Below, one piece after another: positions 10,931 through 22,190 of a DNA stretch of 64,000 nucleotides. This DNA is from Acanthococcus lagerstroemiae (Eukaryota > Arthropoda > Insecta > Hemiptera > Eriococcidae), in contig CM063114.1 of NCBI GenBank assembly GCA_031841125.1, positions 43,111,574 to 43,175,573 of the forward strand, given 5' to 3'. Position numbers and translations under genes: made by a program. How positions within the stretch are numbered: position 1 is the first letter of the stretch; every line of letters begins with the position of its first letter. The notes below the pieces were generated by a model. It was not told the origin of the DNA. It did no database searches and saw nothing but the letters and a program-made list of their open reading frames with translations.

Positions 10931-11805
10931 ACTCGTCAGTCTGGAAAGCGCTTCGCCAACAAGGAGTGGAACAAATAGTGATAGAGATTCTAAAGCATCT
11001 TTACTACAACTCCGAAGCATATACATATAAAATTAGATACAAAAGGTACAAATTTCAAACCATGAACGGGAGTAAAGTAAGGCGATCCCCTCTCTCCCAA
11101 TTTATTCAACAGTGTTCTAGAAAGTATTTTCAGGGAATTGAACTGGGAGGGGAAGGGCATCAAAATTAATGGGATGTGACTGAACAACCTTCGCTTCGCG
11201 GATGACGTGGTATTAATCAGCAAGAATATGAACGAATTAAGAGTTATGGCATCTGAGTTGTTCGAGGCGAGTAAAAAAGCGGGTCTCTTCATAAATGTAG
11301 ACAAAACAAAAATCTTATCTGATAACACCGGGGGGGGGGGGGTCGTTTTAGGCAATCATGAAATACAGGTGGTAAACGATTACAAATACCTCGGTCAAAT
11401 TATCTCATTGAAAAACAGAATGGTAAAAGAGATTAATGCCCGTAGAACGAACACTTGGAAAAATGTTTGGATACACAAACATATTCTCAAAAGTAATATA
11501 AAAAACTCCCGTAAAAATTAGAATGTTGGAATCTTGTATAGTACCCACGTTGGTATATGGGGGGCAAACTTGGGCCTTAACCAATAGTCAGGCCAAAAAC
11601 CTTGAAACCACATTTAATAGAATGCTCAGAAGCATTCTAAATAATATAGAACGCGAAAAAATTAGTATGGCTAGAATCAGGAGAAAAACCAAAAAAAAAA
11701 AAAGTGCTCATGCACTCGGACTCAAACTTAGGTACGCGGGTTATATAATTCGAGGAGGGGCCAAATGGACGAAAAGATTGGTGGAGTGGACAATAAGTTT
11801 GGCAG
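10931..11805 (+). pseudogene. RTE-like LINE reverse transcriptase, 3' part
   Basis: Resumes the domain broken by the hAT element: WKALRQQGVEQIVIEIL, then (after frameshifts near 11080 and 11170) NLRFADDVVLISKN with the FADD catalytic box, AGLFINVDKTKIL, NDYKYLGQIISLKNRM, and after a stop near 11520 MLESCIVPTLVYGGQTWALT and RYAGYIIRGGAKWTKRLVEW. Three or more frame breaks show age. It ends without a 3' tail where low-complexity DNA begins at about 11805. Confidence 0.85.
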
Positions 11806-12958
11806 AATAATATTCGAATACTGAATAATGAATAACGCGACCTTTATTCGTTATTCATGAATAATGAATAATTTATTCGTTATTCTAAAGCGCATGAATA
11901 ACGAATACTTTATTCGTTAGTCGTAAGTATGAATAACGAATAGTCATTCATTATTCAGTAATCAGTATTCAGTAACATCAATCACGCGAATCATGAAATC
12001 AGACTCGTAGCCAAAGTGGGGCCAGAGGGACGTTGCAGTCATTTGCAACCCTCCGAGAAAATCGGAAAAACTTTATTTACTTTCTAATTACCCCAGTAAG
12101 ATTGGGGAGAAAAATATCCCCCACCAAAAATATTTTTAACCCCCAGAAATTTTTTTTCTAAAAACATATATTTCTGCACCCCTTTTCAATAAAAAAATAT
12201 TTTTAACCCCCAAAAAATTCCAAAAAAAAATATTTTTACACCCCTCTCCCAACAAAAAATATTTTACCCCGCCCTCCAAAAAATCCCAAAAATATATGTA
12301 AAGTGGTAACTTTAACAAGTCATAATCGATTGCAGTAAAATACTGAATCGATTCAGTCCCATAGGATTGCAGTACAGCTGTCTGCTCTCGGAAGATAATC
12401 GAAATTATTCAATTCCGGCTTTTATCAGTTGGAGCGCGCTCGACCATCTGCGAGTATCACCGCGACAACCAACGACTAAGATATTCGGCAGAACGAATAT
12501 CTTACATATATATTCTACCCCCCCCCCCCACAAAAATATCTAGCCCAAGAAAAAATATTCCCCTCCTCCGAAGAAATATTTTTACCCTCCCTCCCCCACA
12601 TACAAAAAATCTCCCCTCCCAATATTTTTACATAGTCTTCTAATATTGACAAGTTTTATAAAATACTTCAATCTTTGACTTTTTCTCCCTTGAAAATCTT
12701 ATTTTGCCCCCCCCCGGTCCCCTTTGGAAAAATCCTGGTTACGTCACTGATCCTCAAATTTTTTGTTTTTTGTTACTGCGTCCGCAATGAATAACGAATA
12801 ACAATGATTGACAAATATTATTCACATCTTCATTTTACTGAATGATGATTGATGAATAATTTTACGTGTTTGCGAATAATGAATAACGAATAATGATTGA
12901 AGTGTTATTCATGATTATTATTCGAATAACGTCTTATCCGAATAACGCTCAACTCTGG
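11806..12958. repeat. Palindromic ATTCGTTATTC arrays flanking a C-rich core
   Basis: Both ends (11806-11990 and about 12785-12950) are dense in 'gaataacgaata' and 'tattcgttattc', which are complements of each other, so each end can fold on itself. The core has two blocks (about 12105-12300 and 12515-12730) rich in 'ccccaaaaaatatttttacc' and separated by ordinary sequence. The outer edges, caga at 11807 and ctctg at 12957, are weakly inverted, but no target duplication is visible. No gene. It may be a fold-back-like element or expanded simple sequence. Confidence 0.5.
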
Positions 12959-12979
12959 GAGGAGGGGCAAGCAAAATTT

Positions 12980-15237
12980 GTTAAATATGAGAAGTGTGTA
13001 GCCGGGCTTTAGTGATTTTTAGCTGGAAAACATCGATATGGGATGTTAAAACGTGTCTAGGAAAAGATTGCGGTAGCGACCACCAGCTACTAGTAGCAGG
13101 AATAGCTCCAAGACTAAGAATGAAGAAAAAGCCCAATGCGATTGAAAATAGATGGTATAAGTACTTACTGAAGAACCCTGTATACGAAACCGCAGTCAAG
13201 AAAACCCTGGAAAAACTCGCTGCCCAAAGAGAAATCCCGAACTTGAATGCCGAGAATGCATGGCTCAGAATGAAAAGAGAGCCTAGAAACAGCGGCAAAG
13301 ATGGTATCAAAATCAGCCAAAACGAGGAAGGAACGGATCACGGATGTTACATGGAGGACAATCGAGGAGCGGAAAGCCCTGAAGGGAGACCTGCCGCATG
13401 AAAGGAAGAGGAAGCTGTACGAACAGAAAAGCAAGGAAGTTTGGAAAAAATGCCGAGAAGACAGAAACAGCTGTGCAGAATGGACATGAGAAGAAATCGA
13501 GAAACATCAGCTTAAAAACGAGACCAAAGACATGTTTCAGAAAATCAGAAGGATCACACGGACTTTTGAAGCGAAAGCACTACCTCAGAAAGATCACGAC
13601 GGGAAAATGCTGACAAGCTCAGGGGAAGTCAAAACGCAATGGCGCAAATACTGGGAGAACCTGATGGCGGACGAAACCGGAAATGTTGGACAGAGAGACG
13701 AAAGGCCAGACGGCGAGGCGGAGCCAGATATCCTACCATCGGAGGTCGAAGCAGCAGTCAAAAAACTGAAAAGGGGTAAATCAGCAGGTGCAGTTGGCAT
13801 AGTTTCGGAAAAGCTGATAGCAGCACTGGAGGAACACACCAAATCACTACAGCTCATATGCAACAAAATTTGGAAAGAGCAGAAATGGCGGGAGGACTGG
13901 ACTGCTTCAGTATATATCTCTCTCCACACAACCGGATCATAATCGGATTGCTCAAACTACAGACCAATTTAGCTAATATCACACGCGAGCAAAGTTTTAC
14001 TCGACATCCTGCACGAACGGATTAAGACGCATATCCTCCCATAGATACCGCCAGAACAGGCTAGTTCTGTCCTTGGCAGAGGCACGAGAGAGCAAATTCT
14101 CAACAGTCGCCAGGTGACAGAAAAAGCTCGCAGTTCAACAAGCCAGTGTATTTATGCTTCATCGACTACGAAAAGGCGTTCGACAATGTCAACCGGCGGA
14201 TACTCTGGAGTTGTTTAGAAAAACTAGGAGGGCCAAAGCACCTGATTGCTCTGCTTAAGAGCTTATACGAAGACAACTATGCTCAAGTGAGAGTAGAAGG
14301 AGAACTCACGCAGCATTTCAAAACCGCGAAAGGAGTTCGACAGGGATGCATACTCAGCTCCGTCCTTTTCAACGCCTATGGAGAGTGGGTTATGAGAGAA
14401 GCCCTGGATGGATGGAAAGGAGGAGTATCGCTAGGAGGGAATCGAATATCTCACCTCAGATATGCAGACGATACCACTCTGCCAGCTATAACGATAGAAG
14501 AATTGAGAAAACTACTGAAGTGAGTAGAGGCAGCTGGTGCCGCGGTGGGTCTGATAATAAGTAAGTCCAAAACCAAAATTATGACCGTCGACCACACAAA
14601 TGACAGCCAACCAGGGATCACAGATGTGGATGGAACAGAAGTAGTAGAAGACTTCACATACTTGGGCTCCATGGTGGCCAACAGGGGCGGCTCAGGAGGA
14701 GAAATAAGAAGAGCGGCAATCGCAAAAACAGTAGTAGGAAATCTCAGTCGAATTTGGAAAAGTCATGATGTCAAAAAACACACCAAGCTGAAAATAATCA
14801 AGTCCCTGATTTTTCCGATCTTCTTGTATGCAGCAGAGTGCTGGACAGTGAAAAACGCTGACATACAGCGAATTGAGGCCTTCGAGATGTACTGTTATAG
14901 ACGTATGCTGAAAATCAGAGGACGAATGCGTCGATACGCGAAGAACTTGGCGTGAAAGACAGACTCAGCGCAGTCATCAGGAGACGCGTTCTCAGTTACT
15001 TTGGTCACGTAATCAGAAGGGATAATCTGGAGAAACTGACTATGCAGGGAAGAGTTGAAGGGACCAGGTCGCGCGTCAGGTCACACACACGATACATAGA
15101 TTTAATACGGAAAATCACTGGCAAGATGATGGAATCATGTACTAGGACAGCCGAGGACAGAGACAACTAGAGGAGCTTGGTCGACTCGGTTACCTGATTA
15201 CGATACCCGAAACAGGGCAAATAAAGAAGAAGAAATT
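12980..15237 (+). pseudogene. RTE/BovB-clade LINE, 5'-truncated and decayed
   Basis: Read across frames it gives the end of the endonuclease (GKDCGSDHQLLVAG, about 13065), linker, reverse transcriptase start (VKKLKRGKSAGAVGI), CFIDYEKAFDNVNRRIL, TAKGVRQGCILSS, HLRYADDTTL (catalytic YADD, about 14455) and post-RT region (DFTYLGSMVANRGG, AECWTVKNADIQRIEAFE, RRVLSYFGHVIRRDN). Open pieces are 12994-13401, 13532-13942, 14146-14523, 14545-14955 and 14952-15170, separated by frameshifts and stops. The coding end is followed almost at once by 'aaagaagaagaa' (about 15220-15233), a short microsatellite tail as in RTE elements. Most of the endonuclease is missing. Confidence 0.88.
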
Positions 15238-15968
15238 CCATTTAAGCTGCTCATATTTTTATTAGAAAAAAAAAAAAAACTCATGGGGTCATGGCCCTCT
15301 CACCCCCCCCTCTCGGCCACGTCGCAGATGGAGGCCATTCTGATGTCAAAAATGAATTCGGCAACTCACTAAATTTAAGAAATAATACCCGTATTGTACC
15401 AATGAATTTTTCCATTCTGATCTACCAACCCCTTTGATGGCATGCTTTTGAGATTTTGCCCAAATTAATGCTGAAATCGAGTTACGCGAATTTGCAAACC
15501 CATGTTTCCATACTCGTATAATATTTCACACATTTTGTGCCTCCCGCTCCCTACCATGGTGCCTCAATTTTAGTTTTACGGTCCATTCGGCAGTTTTGAA
15601 ATCTTGTTGGTAGTAATTCAAAGTTCAAATACTTAGTTACATTTTTTAAGCTCATGAAGTTAATAAAATACAAAAAATGTAAATTCATACATGAAGCATG
15701 TAAAGGATGATGATGGGGGGGGGGGGAAGGCACGGAAAATGTTCAGGAATGGATGGGTGTGGATGTAGGGAAACCGGGTCCGGGGCTCATTTGCATCCCT
15801 TCAATTCGCAAAATCCGGTGAAACAAGTAAAACATTGAAAGTTTTACATCGGTATCCGTAAAGCCTGCGGTAATGTCATGCTGTAAGGGAGCATTCTTAG
15901 TCCCCCTTTCTGAAGATATTAGGAGAAGATATCACAAATTTGTAGATCATTTTTGTACAAAATTTAGT
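15238..15968. other. Non-coding, no element recognised
   Basis: AT-rich sequence with an A run at about 15269-15281 and a G run at about 15716-15726. The open frames are short and without family signature. Nothing else supportable. Confidence 0.4.
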
Positions 15969-15969
15969 T

Positions 15970-16655
15970 TAAGGTGGTTTGGTGGAGCGTGCGATGCATG
16001 CATGCCAAAGTGGCTCCCCAGACCTCGCAGCCCCGGCCTCGGAAACTACCGTTTCGAGTGTCGCATCAGTGGCCAGAGAGACGCTTTGAGGCCAGCCCGA
16101 GCCCCGATTTCGTCGTTTCACTGCCGAAGCGCGTTGTCCTGCCAAAGCCACTACAGGACCCCCAATAACCGAGGTTAATGCTCACCCAGCACTAACCTGG
16201 ACATTGGGTGCACCACGGCCGGGCGCGTTTCCTTTTCACTTACCCCTCACCACCTCATCTTGGTACAAGTGACGACTGACGACTCAAAAAGGGGGTGACG
16301 GCGGGTGAGCCCGGCTTGGGGGGGGGGTTCGCAACAAGCTGCAGCAGCTCTTCTAAGATGGTACAGTGTTTGATGATGTGCTCTGTCTCGACCACTCTCT
16401 GTCTGCATCTTCTTCTTCATGATGGTCGAGATGAAGGCCGACCACCGGTTCCATCCATGAACCACAAGGTGTCCGGCGCGAGACGGCTGATCACGCTGTC
16501 GCTGTCACTCGTGTTTCCATCGCCGAGATCGACTGCTGTTGCCGTCCCACGCCTCTCCTGCTTGCAGGCCTCACACTCGAAGAGGATGTGCCTGGCTGCG
16601 TCCTCCGCCCCTCGATTACAGTCCGTGCACACGGGGCTCGGCGCTATCGCCATAT
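15970..16655 (-). pseudogene. R1-clade LINE 3' end with zinc finger
   Basis: On the minus strand the frame from about 16653 reads PVCTDCNRGAEDAARHILFE followed by C, the CCHC finger at the C-terminus of R1-type ORF2, then a short tail with SVISRLAPDTLWFMDG. A frame change near 16440 and the 3' UTR follow. The last 200 bp (16175 to 15970) match the tail at 35200-35395 closely (cctcaaagcgtc, ccactgatgcga, gcatgcatcg). The copy is 5'-truncated inside the finger domain. Confidence 0.75.
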
Positions 16656-16689
16656 TGCTTCGAATAATCAGTATCTTCTGACTTGAAAA

Positions 16690-16870
16690 TCAATTTTTTA
16701 GAGGGAGGGGTGTTTCTCCGCTTAGCGAGCAAAACTCCCTTGGAATTCTTCAGAACTTTTAGAACCTTCATCAGCTCGCCTTACTGACCAATTATACCAA
16801 AATTCAGTTTTGCGAGATTTCAGTCGAGCTTACATAATTATGTACCCACTATTACTCTACTTCTCACTCT
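16690..16870. other. Unassigned spacer
   Basis: About 180 bp between the R1 tail and the 65-bp repeats. No gene or repeat recognised. Confidence 0.3.
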
Positions 16871-16874
16871 GATT

Positions 16875-17115
16875 TTTATATTTACGGCAAACGGAGTATG
16901 CAATTTTAGTTGCATGCGCGAGTGCAGAATTGCTCGTCCATGATTTCTTCGGCAAACAAAGTATGCAATTTGAGAGACATGTGCGAGTGCGGAATTACTC
17001 GTCGATGATTTTTACGGCAAACAACGTATGCAATTTTAATCACATATGCGAATTCAGAATTACTCCTGTCAACGATTTTTACGGCAAAGCGAGTGTACAC
17101 TTTAGTTGCATCCTC
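16875..17115 (+). repeat. Four 65-bp repeats upstream of LINE ORF1
   Basis: The motif 'tttacggcaaac.ragtatgcaatttt' followed by 'gcgagtgcagaattactcgt' recurs with the ggcaa anchor at 16886, 16951, 17016 and 17083, steps of 65, 65 and 67 bp. The last copy is partial. The array ends about 220 bp before the ORF1 start codon, the position where several LINE families carry tandem promoter monomers. Promoter activity is inference. Confidence 0.75.
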
Positions 17116-17332
17116 GAGTGCATGTTGTCTACAGCGTACGTACTAGTTTGTACATAATAATCCCCCCCCCCCCGTGGAGTTCAATAATCGATACGAAACT
17201 GTACAGACGTGTCTTTCTACGTGCTTTACGCGCTGTGATAGTTTCGTCATTTCAAACCGGTATTTTGATAACGTACCTAGCTAATCATTCCACTACTATT
17301 ACGATCGAAAGCAAGTGTATACAAGTGCAACG

Positions 17333-18094
17333 ATGGACGAAAATCTACTGAAGGAATTGGCAGCAGATATAAAAAGCATCAAGGCCGCAGTACAAGATAT
17401 TCCGAATATAAAAGCGATGATAAACGAGACAAACGTAAAATTCGATACCCTAACAGAAGAGGTGGGTAAGTTAAAACTAGAAAATAACGAGCTAAAAGAC
17501 AAGATGAATGTCTTATCACAGGAAAATCATGAGCTTAAACAGGCCGTTTATGCTTTAGAACAATATAGCCGCAAAAACAACGCTATTATCACCGGAGTAC
17601 CACCGGCTGAAAACGAAAATACCCGTGAAATAGTCAAAAAAATTGCAGGTGTGCTACAAATCGAAATTAGCGATTACGATGTTGCGGCTGCTCATAGATT
17701 ACCCGCAAAAGGAGGAAAAATACCTGCGATAATAGTTAAGTTAAACAATAACGATACAAAAACTGCACTAGTTAAAAACTCAAAAGCAAAAAAGCTAACT
17801 TCTGCAAGTTTAGGATGGGAAGAAGAGACACCGATATTTGTCTCCGACGACAACGAACGAGCTATAATCGTTACAGACATCTCACAACTTACAGCTCTCG
17901 AACAACTACCCCCGAATAGTAAAAACCAGTATGATGAAGAAACAGAATCTGAGGAAAGGGCAACCACAAGGAAACCAGAAGAGACTCCAACCGAAAGATG
18001 TCTAAGAACCCGTCCACAATCGCAGCCAAAACAGCAGCCTATCACCCCGTTGTGCAAAAAGAGTAACACAAGCCTGTCACCACCAGGAAACTAG
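17333..18094 (+). CDS. LINE ORF1 protein (coiled coil, FP25K-like)
   Basis: 253 residues from ATG 17333; the open frame extends upstream only through non-ATG codons. Residues about 20-75 form a heptad-rich coiled coil (LTEEVGKLKLENNELKDKMN). It continues into ALEQYSRKNNAIITGVP and AAAHRLPAKGGKIPAIIVKL, the conserved block of CR1/Jockey-type LINE ORF1 proteins related to baculovirus FP25K and the L1 ORF1 RNA-binding domain. The C-terminal part is Pro/Gln/Thr-rich and does not keep the usual end of that domain, so the protein may be truncated or rearranged. ORF1 proteins coat LINE RNA as nucleic-acid chaperones. No ORF2 follows within 2 kb. Confidence 0.75.
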   Translation: MDENLLKELAADIKSIKAAVQDIPNIKAMINETNVKFDTLTEEVGKLKLENNELKDKMNVLSQENHELKQAVYALEQYSRKNNAIITGVPPAENENTREIVKKIAGVLQIEISDYDVAAAHRLPAKGGKIPAIIVKLNNNDTKTALVKNSKAKKLTSASLGWEEETPIFVSDDNERAIIVTDISQLTALEQLPPNSKNQYDEETESEERATTRKPEETPTERCLRTRPQSQPKQQPITPLCKKSNTSLSPPGN

Positions 18095-20188
18095 GGTCAC
18101 AATGCTCTAACCACACCCACATTATACATTTTAATCCCATCTAATTTGCGATGCTCTGTTGGGGATGTACGGTGACCCTGCACAAAGCCTCCACAAGGTA
18201 GGAGAATATTTTAAATCTAGTTGAGGATGTGTGGTGAAAGGACACAGACCCGTTACGAAATGGTAGGACCTATTTCAGTTGTTACACGTCACATACAGGT
18301 GGTTGTATCAAGGACACCGTCTGTTCATACTCAAGTTTCAAAGTAGTAGGTGTCACATTTGAGGTAGACGCGAGAACTTTGTGCCTATTTTGTGACTATA
18401 CATAATTTTTTATTTTTCAGTAATTCCTTCCATTCTATTCTTATTATAATTGGAAACTATGAACCTCTTTGTTTTTTTCTTAATTATTTCAAATTTCCTA
18501 AATTAGACATGAATGCATTCGAGTCGTCATTATCGCTTTTAATAGTGAGATATCCGTATGAGAAAAACAAACTGCAACGGCTAGAATAATTCGACGCGCG
18601 CATGCGTGCCTGAATGGCAGCATTCCGCTGAGTTAGCAATGTGTTCCTTCGCGTTGACCGGACTCGCGATTTAGCTTTAGCTTGTTCTCGTTGTGTGATG
18701 TGTTATCATTAAAAAAGTGAAATGCGGTATTTAATTAAATGTTGATGTCTGCTTCCGAAGTGTTTTGGAAATTCTCAATTTTAGGTAAATATGGCATACA
18801 ATAACATTACATTGCTCGATATTCATCTGAACCATAATACAAAGTAACGCAGCTACATATTTCACTTCATTTTCAGTTGTATGAACGGAGTCACCATTTT
18901 TCAGCGTCGCTCTGGATTCCCACTACAATGGAAGAGTAAGTTTTGAAATTCACGAGATAATTATTAATAAATCTTGATTTCGGTACACTTGGTTATTAAT
19001 AAAATGCTCGCAAACATAAAAGTCTACGCAGCGAGATAGCAACGTGTTCGTATTTCTTCCTGGAATTTTTTTCCGTTGCGTTGTTCATTGCTGCTTGTAC
19101 ATATATACCTGATCAGTAGAAAACAGGCAACAGATTCACTGCATGTTGAAGGAAATATCCAGATATCCATAAACGTTGTGTACGTTTATAATGACAGGTA
19201 GAGCATGGAGAATTCAAGATCAGGAGTATACAAGTTCAATGGGAAACTGTGCAGCAGAGCCCAATATTTTAATTTGAAACGAAAAAAAAGGGAAGAACAT
19301 AATGCTATTGTTTTAGCTTGTAGCGCTTTGGAGGCTACAATGCGAGCGAGTTATCACCATTAGAAAAAAAGAAGTTCTCTGTTGGCGTGTTCAGAAGTTT
19401 ACACTGAATTTAAAAAAAAAAGCGAGCGGAGAAAATACTTGGTGAGAGCGAGAGTATGAGATGTTGAAGAAGACTGTTAAAAGACTGTTAAAAGACTGTT
19501 AAAAGACTGTTAAAAGACGATTGATTCACGAACATCGAGTCACTGCCTAGCCGGACAATTAGGTTTAAAAAATACAAGGCTGGAAGAATAGCGTGAGGAA
19601 AAGAAAGAAAAAAGGAAAGATTCTTGGAAAAGAAAGAAAGAAGCAATTCGGTGTAGAGATGAAAAGGCACAGGTGTTCGTAGGAAAGCTGGCTTGGCAGG
19701 ACAGGTAACACATATACAATAAAAAACTATTTACAAAAGAATTCGCAAACCTTAAAAAAGAAGTCGATCGCGGTGGAGAACACCGCAAGCTGCTCGCGAA
19801 TCGGTAATATTAGAGTTCGTTTTTATTTAGTTTCTTCTTTTTCAACTGGGTGGTGGTGTATTTACTATAACAGCAAGTTCAAGAACAAAGGATGAGTTCA
19901 GTTCATGTCGAGATTTTTTGAGTACTTTGCAGGGAACGATTTTCGAATCTTCCCTTCCAGTAGTTCTTAATGATGATGAGTGGAATATAGCTTTCCAAAG
20001 CTGTAATGAAAAATACTATTATTTTCCAGTATCTCCTATAAGTGTTTCAATTTTTCTAGCATTTATATCGCATTTTTGGTGTTATTATTTTTATGTAATT
20101 ATATTACATTCTATACAAAATAACTGTTATTTATAGTTGTATACAGATATGGAATATCTTTTTATAATATCTTGGACATGTATTACTC
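18095..20188. other. Non-coding; possible host exon and an 11-bp repeat
   Basis: No ORF2 of the preceding LINE is found. Around 18877-18934 a short segment has a plausible acceptor (cattttcag) and donor (aagagtaagt) on the plus strand, preceded at 18590-18680 by GC-richer sequence; this could be an exon but has no recognised product. At about 19471-19515 'gactgttaaaa' is repeated four times. Purine-rich runs occur at about 19250-19640. Nothing else supportable. Confidence 0.35.
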
Positions 20189-21470
20189 TCTATATATTAA
20201 TAACTAAAACTCCCACCTTTCCCTCTGGAAAATCGGGTATCCACCTAGGAGGCCCTTGGTGGTTGATGAGGGTAGTTGTGATGTTGGTGGAGGTGGTCGA
20301 GAGGTGGGGAAGGGGGTGATGAGAAGGAGGTTAAGGTGAGGGAGTGGTTGTGGTAGAAAGAGGGTCGAGGGCTGTGTTGGGGGCTTAGCAAGGGACTACA
20401 GGTGGTGGTTGGAGATAGTGCACGGCTTATGTTAGAAGAAATGACTCTTTTATAGGGGTATGAAAGTCCGTGGCAGTGGAGGGGTCTTGTGGGAGGAGGA
20501 AGAATGGAAGATGAGTTCTCAATGGTCCTCGTGTTAGTGGGGAGGGCTCGAGGAGGAAGATGTTTGTGTTAGGAGCGAGAGGTGGGGAGAGGGTGTATGA
20601 TGAAGAGGGGCTTGTATGTAGGGGCTCAGGGTTGATGCCCACATGTGAGGAGTTGGTAAAGGCTCTCGAGGAGTTAGTTATGTGATCAGATGTGAGGAGT
20701 TGTGAGATGCTGGAGGAAGTGTTAGAGAGTCTTGAGGTATGGTTGTGTTTTGGGAGGGGTGGCAGTCAGGCAGTAGATTGTAGTAAGTTGGAAGTTGTGG
20801 ATGACCTGAGGCTTAGAAGATCTTCTTTCCATGGGGAGCATACCCCAAGCAGTGAGTTAATATCGGATGGGCTTGGAAAAAAAAGAAGAAGAAGACTAGT
20901 GAGTCAGGTGATTTACTTGGGTGAGGGTGATGGTAATGGGGGAAGATGGTTGGAATAGGATAGGAGGACTGCAGAGTGAGAAATGGTATAAAAGAGGAGG
21001 AAGGCTATAGTTTAAGATTGGTGACCATGCTGGTGTACACTGTGATGAGGATGGCAGTTGCAGTGCGGGAGGAAGTGTAGTTTGTCTAAGACTGGAGGAA
21101 AACTATAAGGATAGAGAGGAAAGGACATGGTGTAACAGCGGTTGTGATTGCAGATGGGGCACTGTGTTGTAGGAGGGCGCTCATGGTGGAGGGATAAGTA
21201 TTTGTGGTAGGGAGGTAGGGTTGTGAGGGGATGGTGGACTGTGATGGTAGGGGCTCCATGTTGTGGAAGGGTTGTCTTGTTTGGGGAGAGGGTTATGGTG
21301 GGGAGAACAGTGACGGTGAGGAGACAGCTGCTGTGCTGGTGGAGGAGGGCACCCTGGAAGATGAGGAGTGCTGGGGGCAAGGGCAAAGTCATAATGTAGG
21401 AGGGATTTGGGTTGTGGTGGATTGATGAAGGAGGGGTTTAGACTTACCCCCGGGGGTTAAGGAGCTATCA
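20189..21470 (+). mobile_element. G-rich block with Helitron-like 5' end (candidate)
   Basis: At 20189 the sequence TCTATATATTAATAACTAAA has the TC start and A/T-rich opening typical of Helitron 5' ends. The next 1.2 kb is G-rich on the plus strand (ggtggtgg, gaggaggtt), a composition mirrored by the Helitron copy at 59302-60507 when that is read in its own orientation. A GC palindrome, cttacccccgggggttaag, lies at about 21440-21460, but no convincing CTRR end follows it. The boundaries and the assignment itself are therefore tentative. Open frames inside are low-complexity. Confidence 0.35.
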
Positions 21471-22190
21471 GCAAGCGTTGAATAAGGAACAACAGATTTT
21501 GACACCAATAACTGAGGAACTGGGGGGCCAGTGGAAGCAAAGTGAGTCGCAGCTGAGGGTTGGGCCATGCAGAACTAGAGGTCAAAGCCCTTAAAGATTC
21601 CTACTTACTTTCCCTGTTGGGAGGGGTGAGTGGGAAAACCCATGTCTTGCATTGTCACAAGTGGGGAGAAACAAGTACACAAAAGAGCCTCCATTCGGCA
21701 ACCAAGATGTCGCAAATAGGTGTAAAACCAGTCACAATATGGTAGTGGTGTCACAACTGTGAATTAATCAAGCTTCTAAACGGTCACAAAACATCCACTA
21801 TAAGGTATCACATTTGCGCCTCACCCTTCCCCCGTCACAAACCCACATGCATAGTAGCGGCACAAGATTGTCACCTACCTAATAACTGAGGGAATCACTA
21901 CTCTTGTTCTGGCTGCGCTATGATTGGCTAATAACTGACACAAAAGGGCAAGAATTAGAGGCATGCAAGTCTAATCGTCACACTCCCGCAGAATTTTGCA
22001 TAACGGGACGCAATACACCGCTAACTCACAGAGCATTTTAAGAACAAAATCCCAAAAACGTAAATAGTGTAAAAAGCTGAACTCAACCTGCCCATCCGCG
22101 TCTGGTCAACCAGGGCAGTTGCGACCAATCCCTCCAACCATACTCTACCAGAATACTATAACCTCTACTGAAACTAAATCTAAAACTAAC
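21471..22190 (+). other. Likely 5' UTR or flank of the RTE-like LINE
   Basis: No gene. Several scattered 'gtcacaa' motifs occur between 21650 and 21850, and attggcta at about 21921. The first ATG in frame with the endonuclease is 22191. The 5' boundary of the LINE within this stretch cannot be fixed. Confidence 0.35.

Noticed and set aside
21012..21392. Minus-strand Pro/His/Thr-rich frame of 126 codons
   Set aside because: It follows from the G-rich strand bias of the region; no domain or conserved motif.
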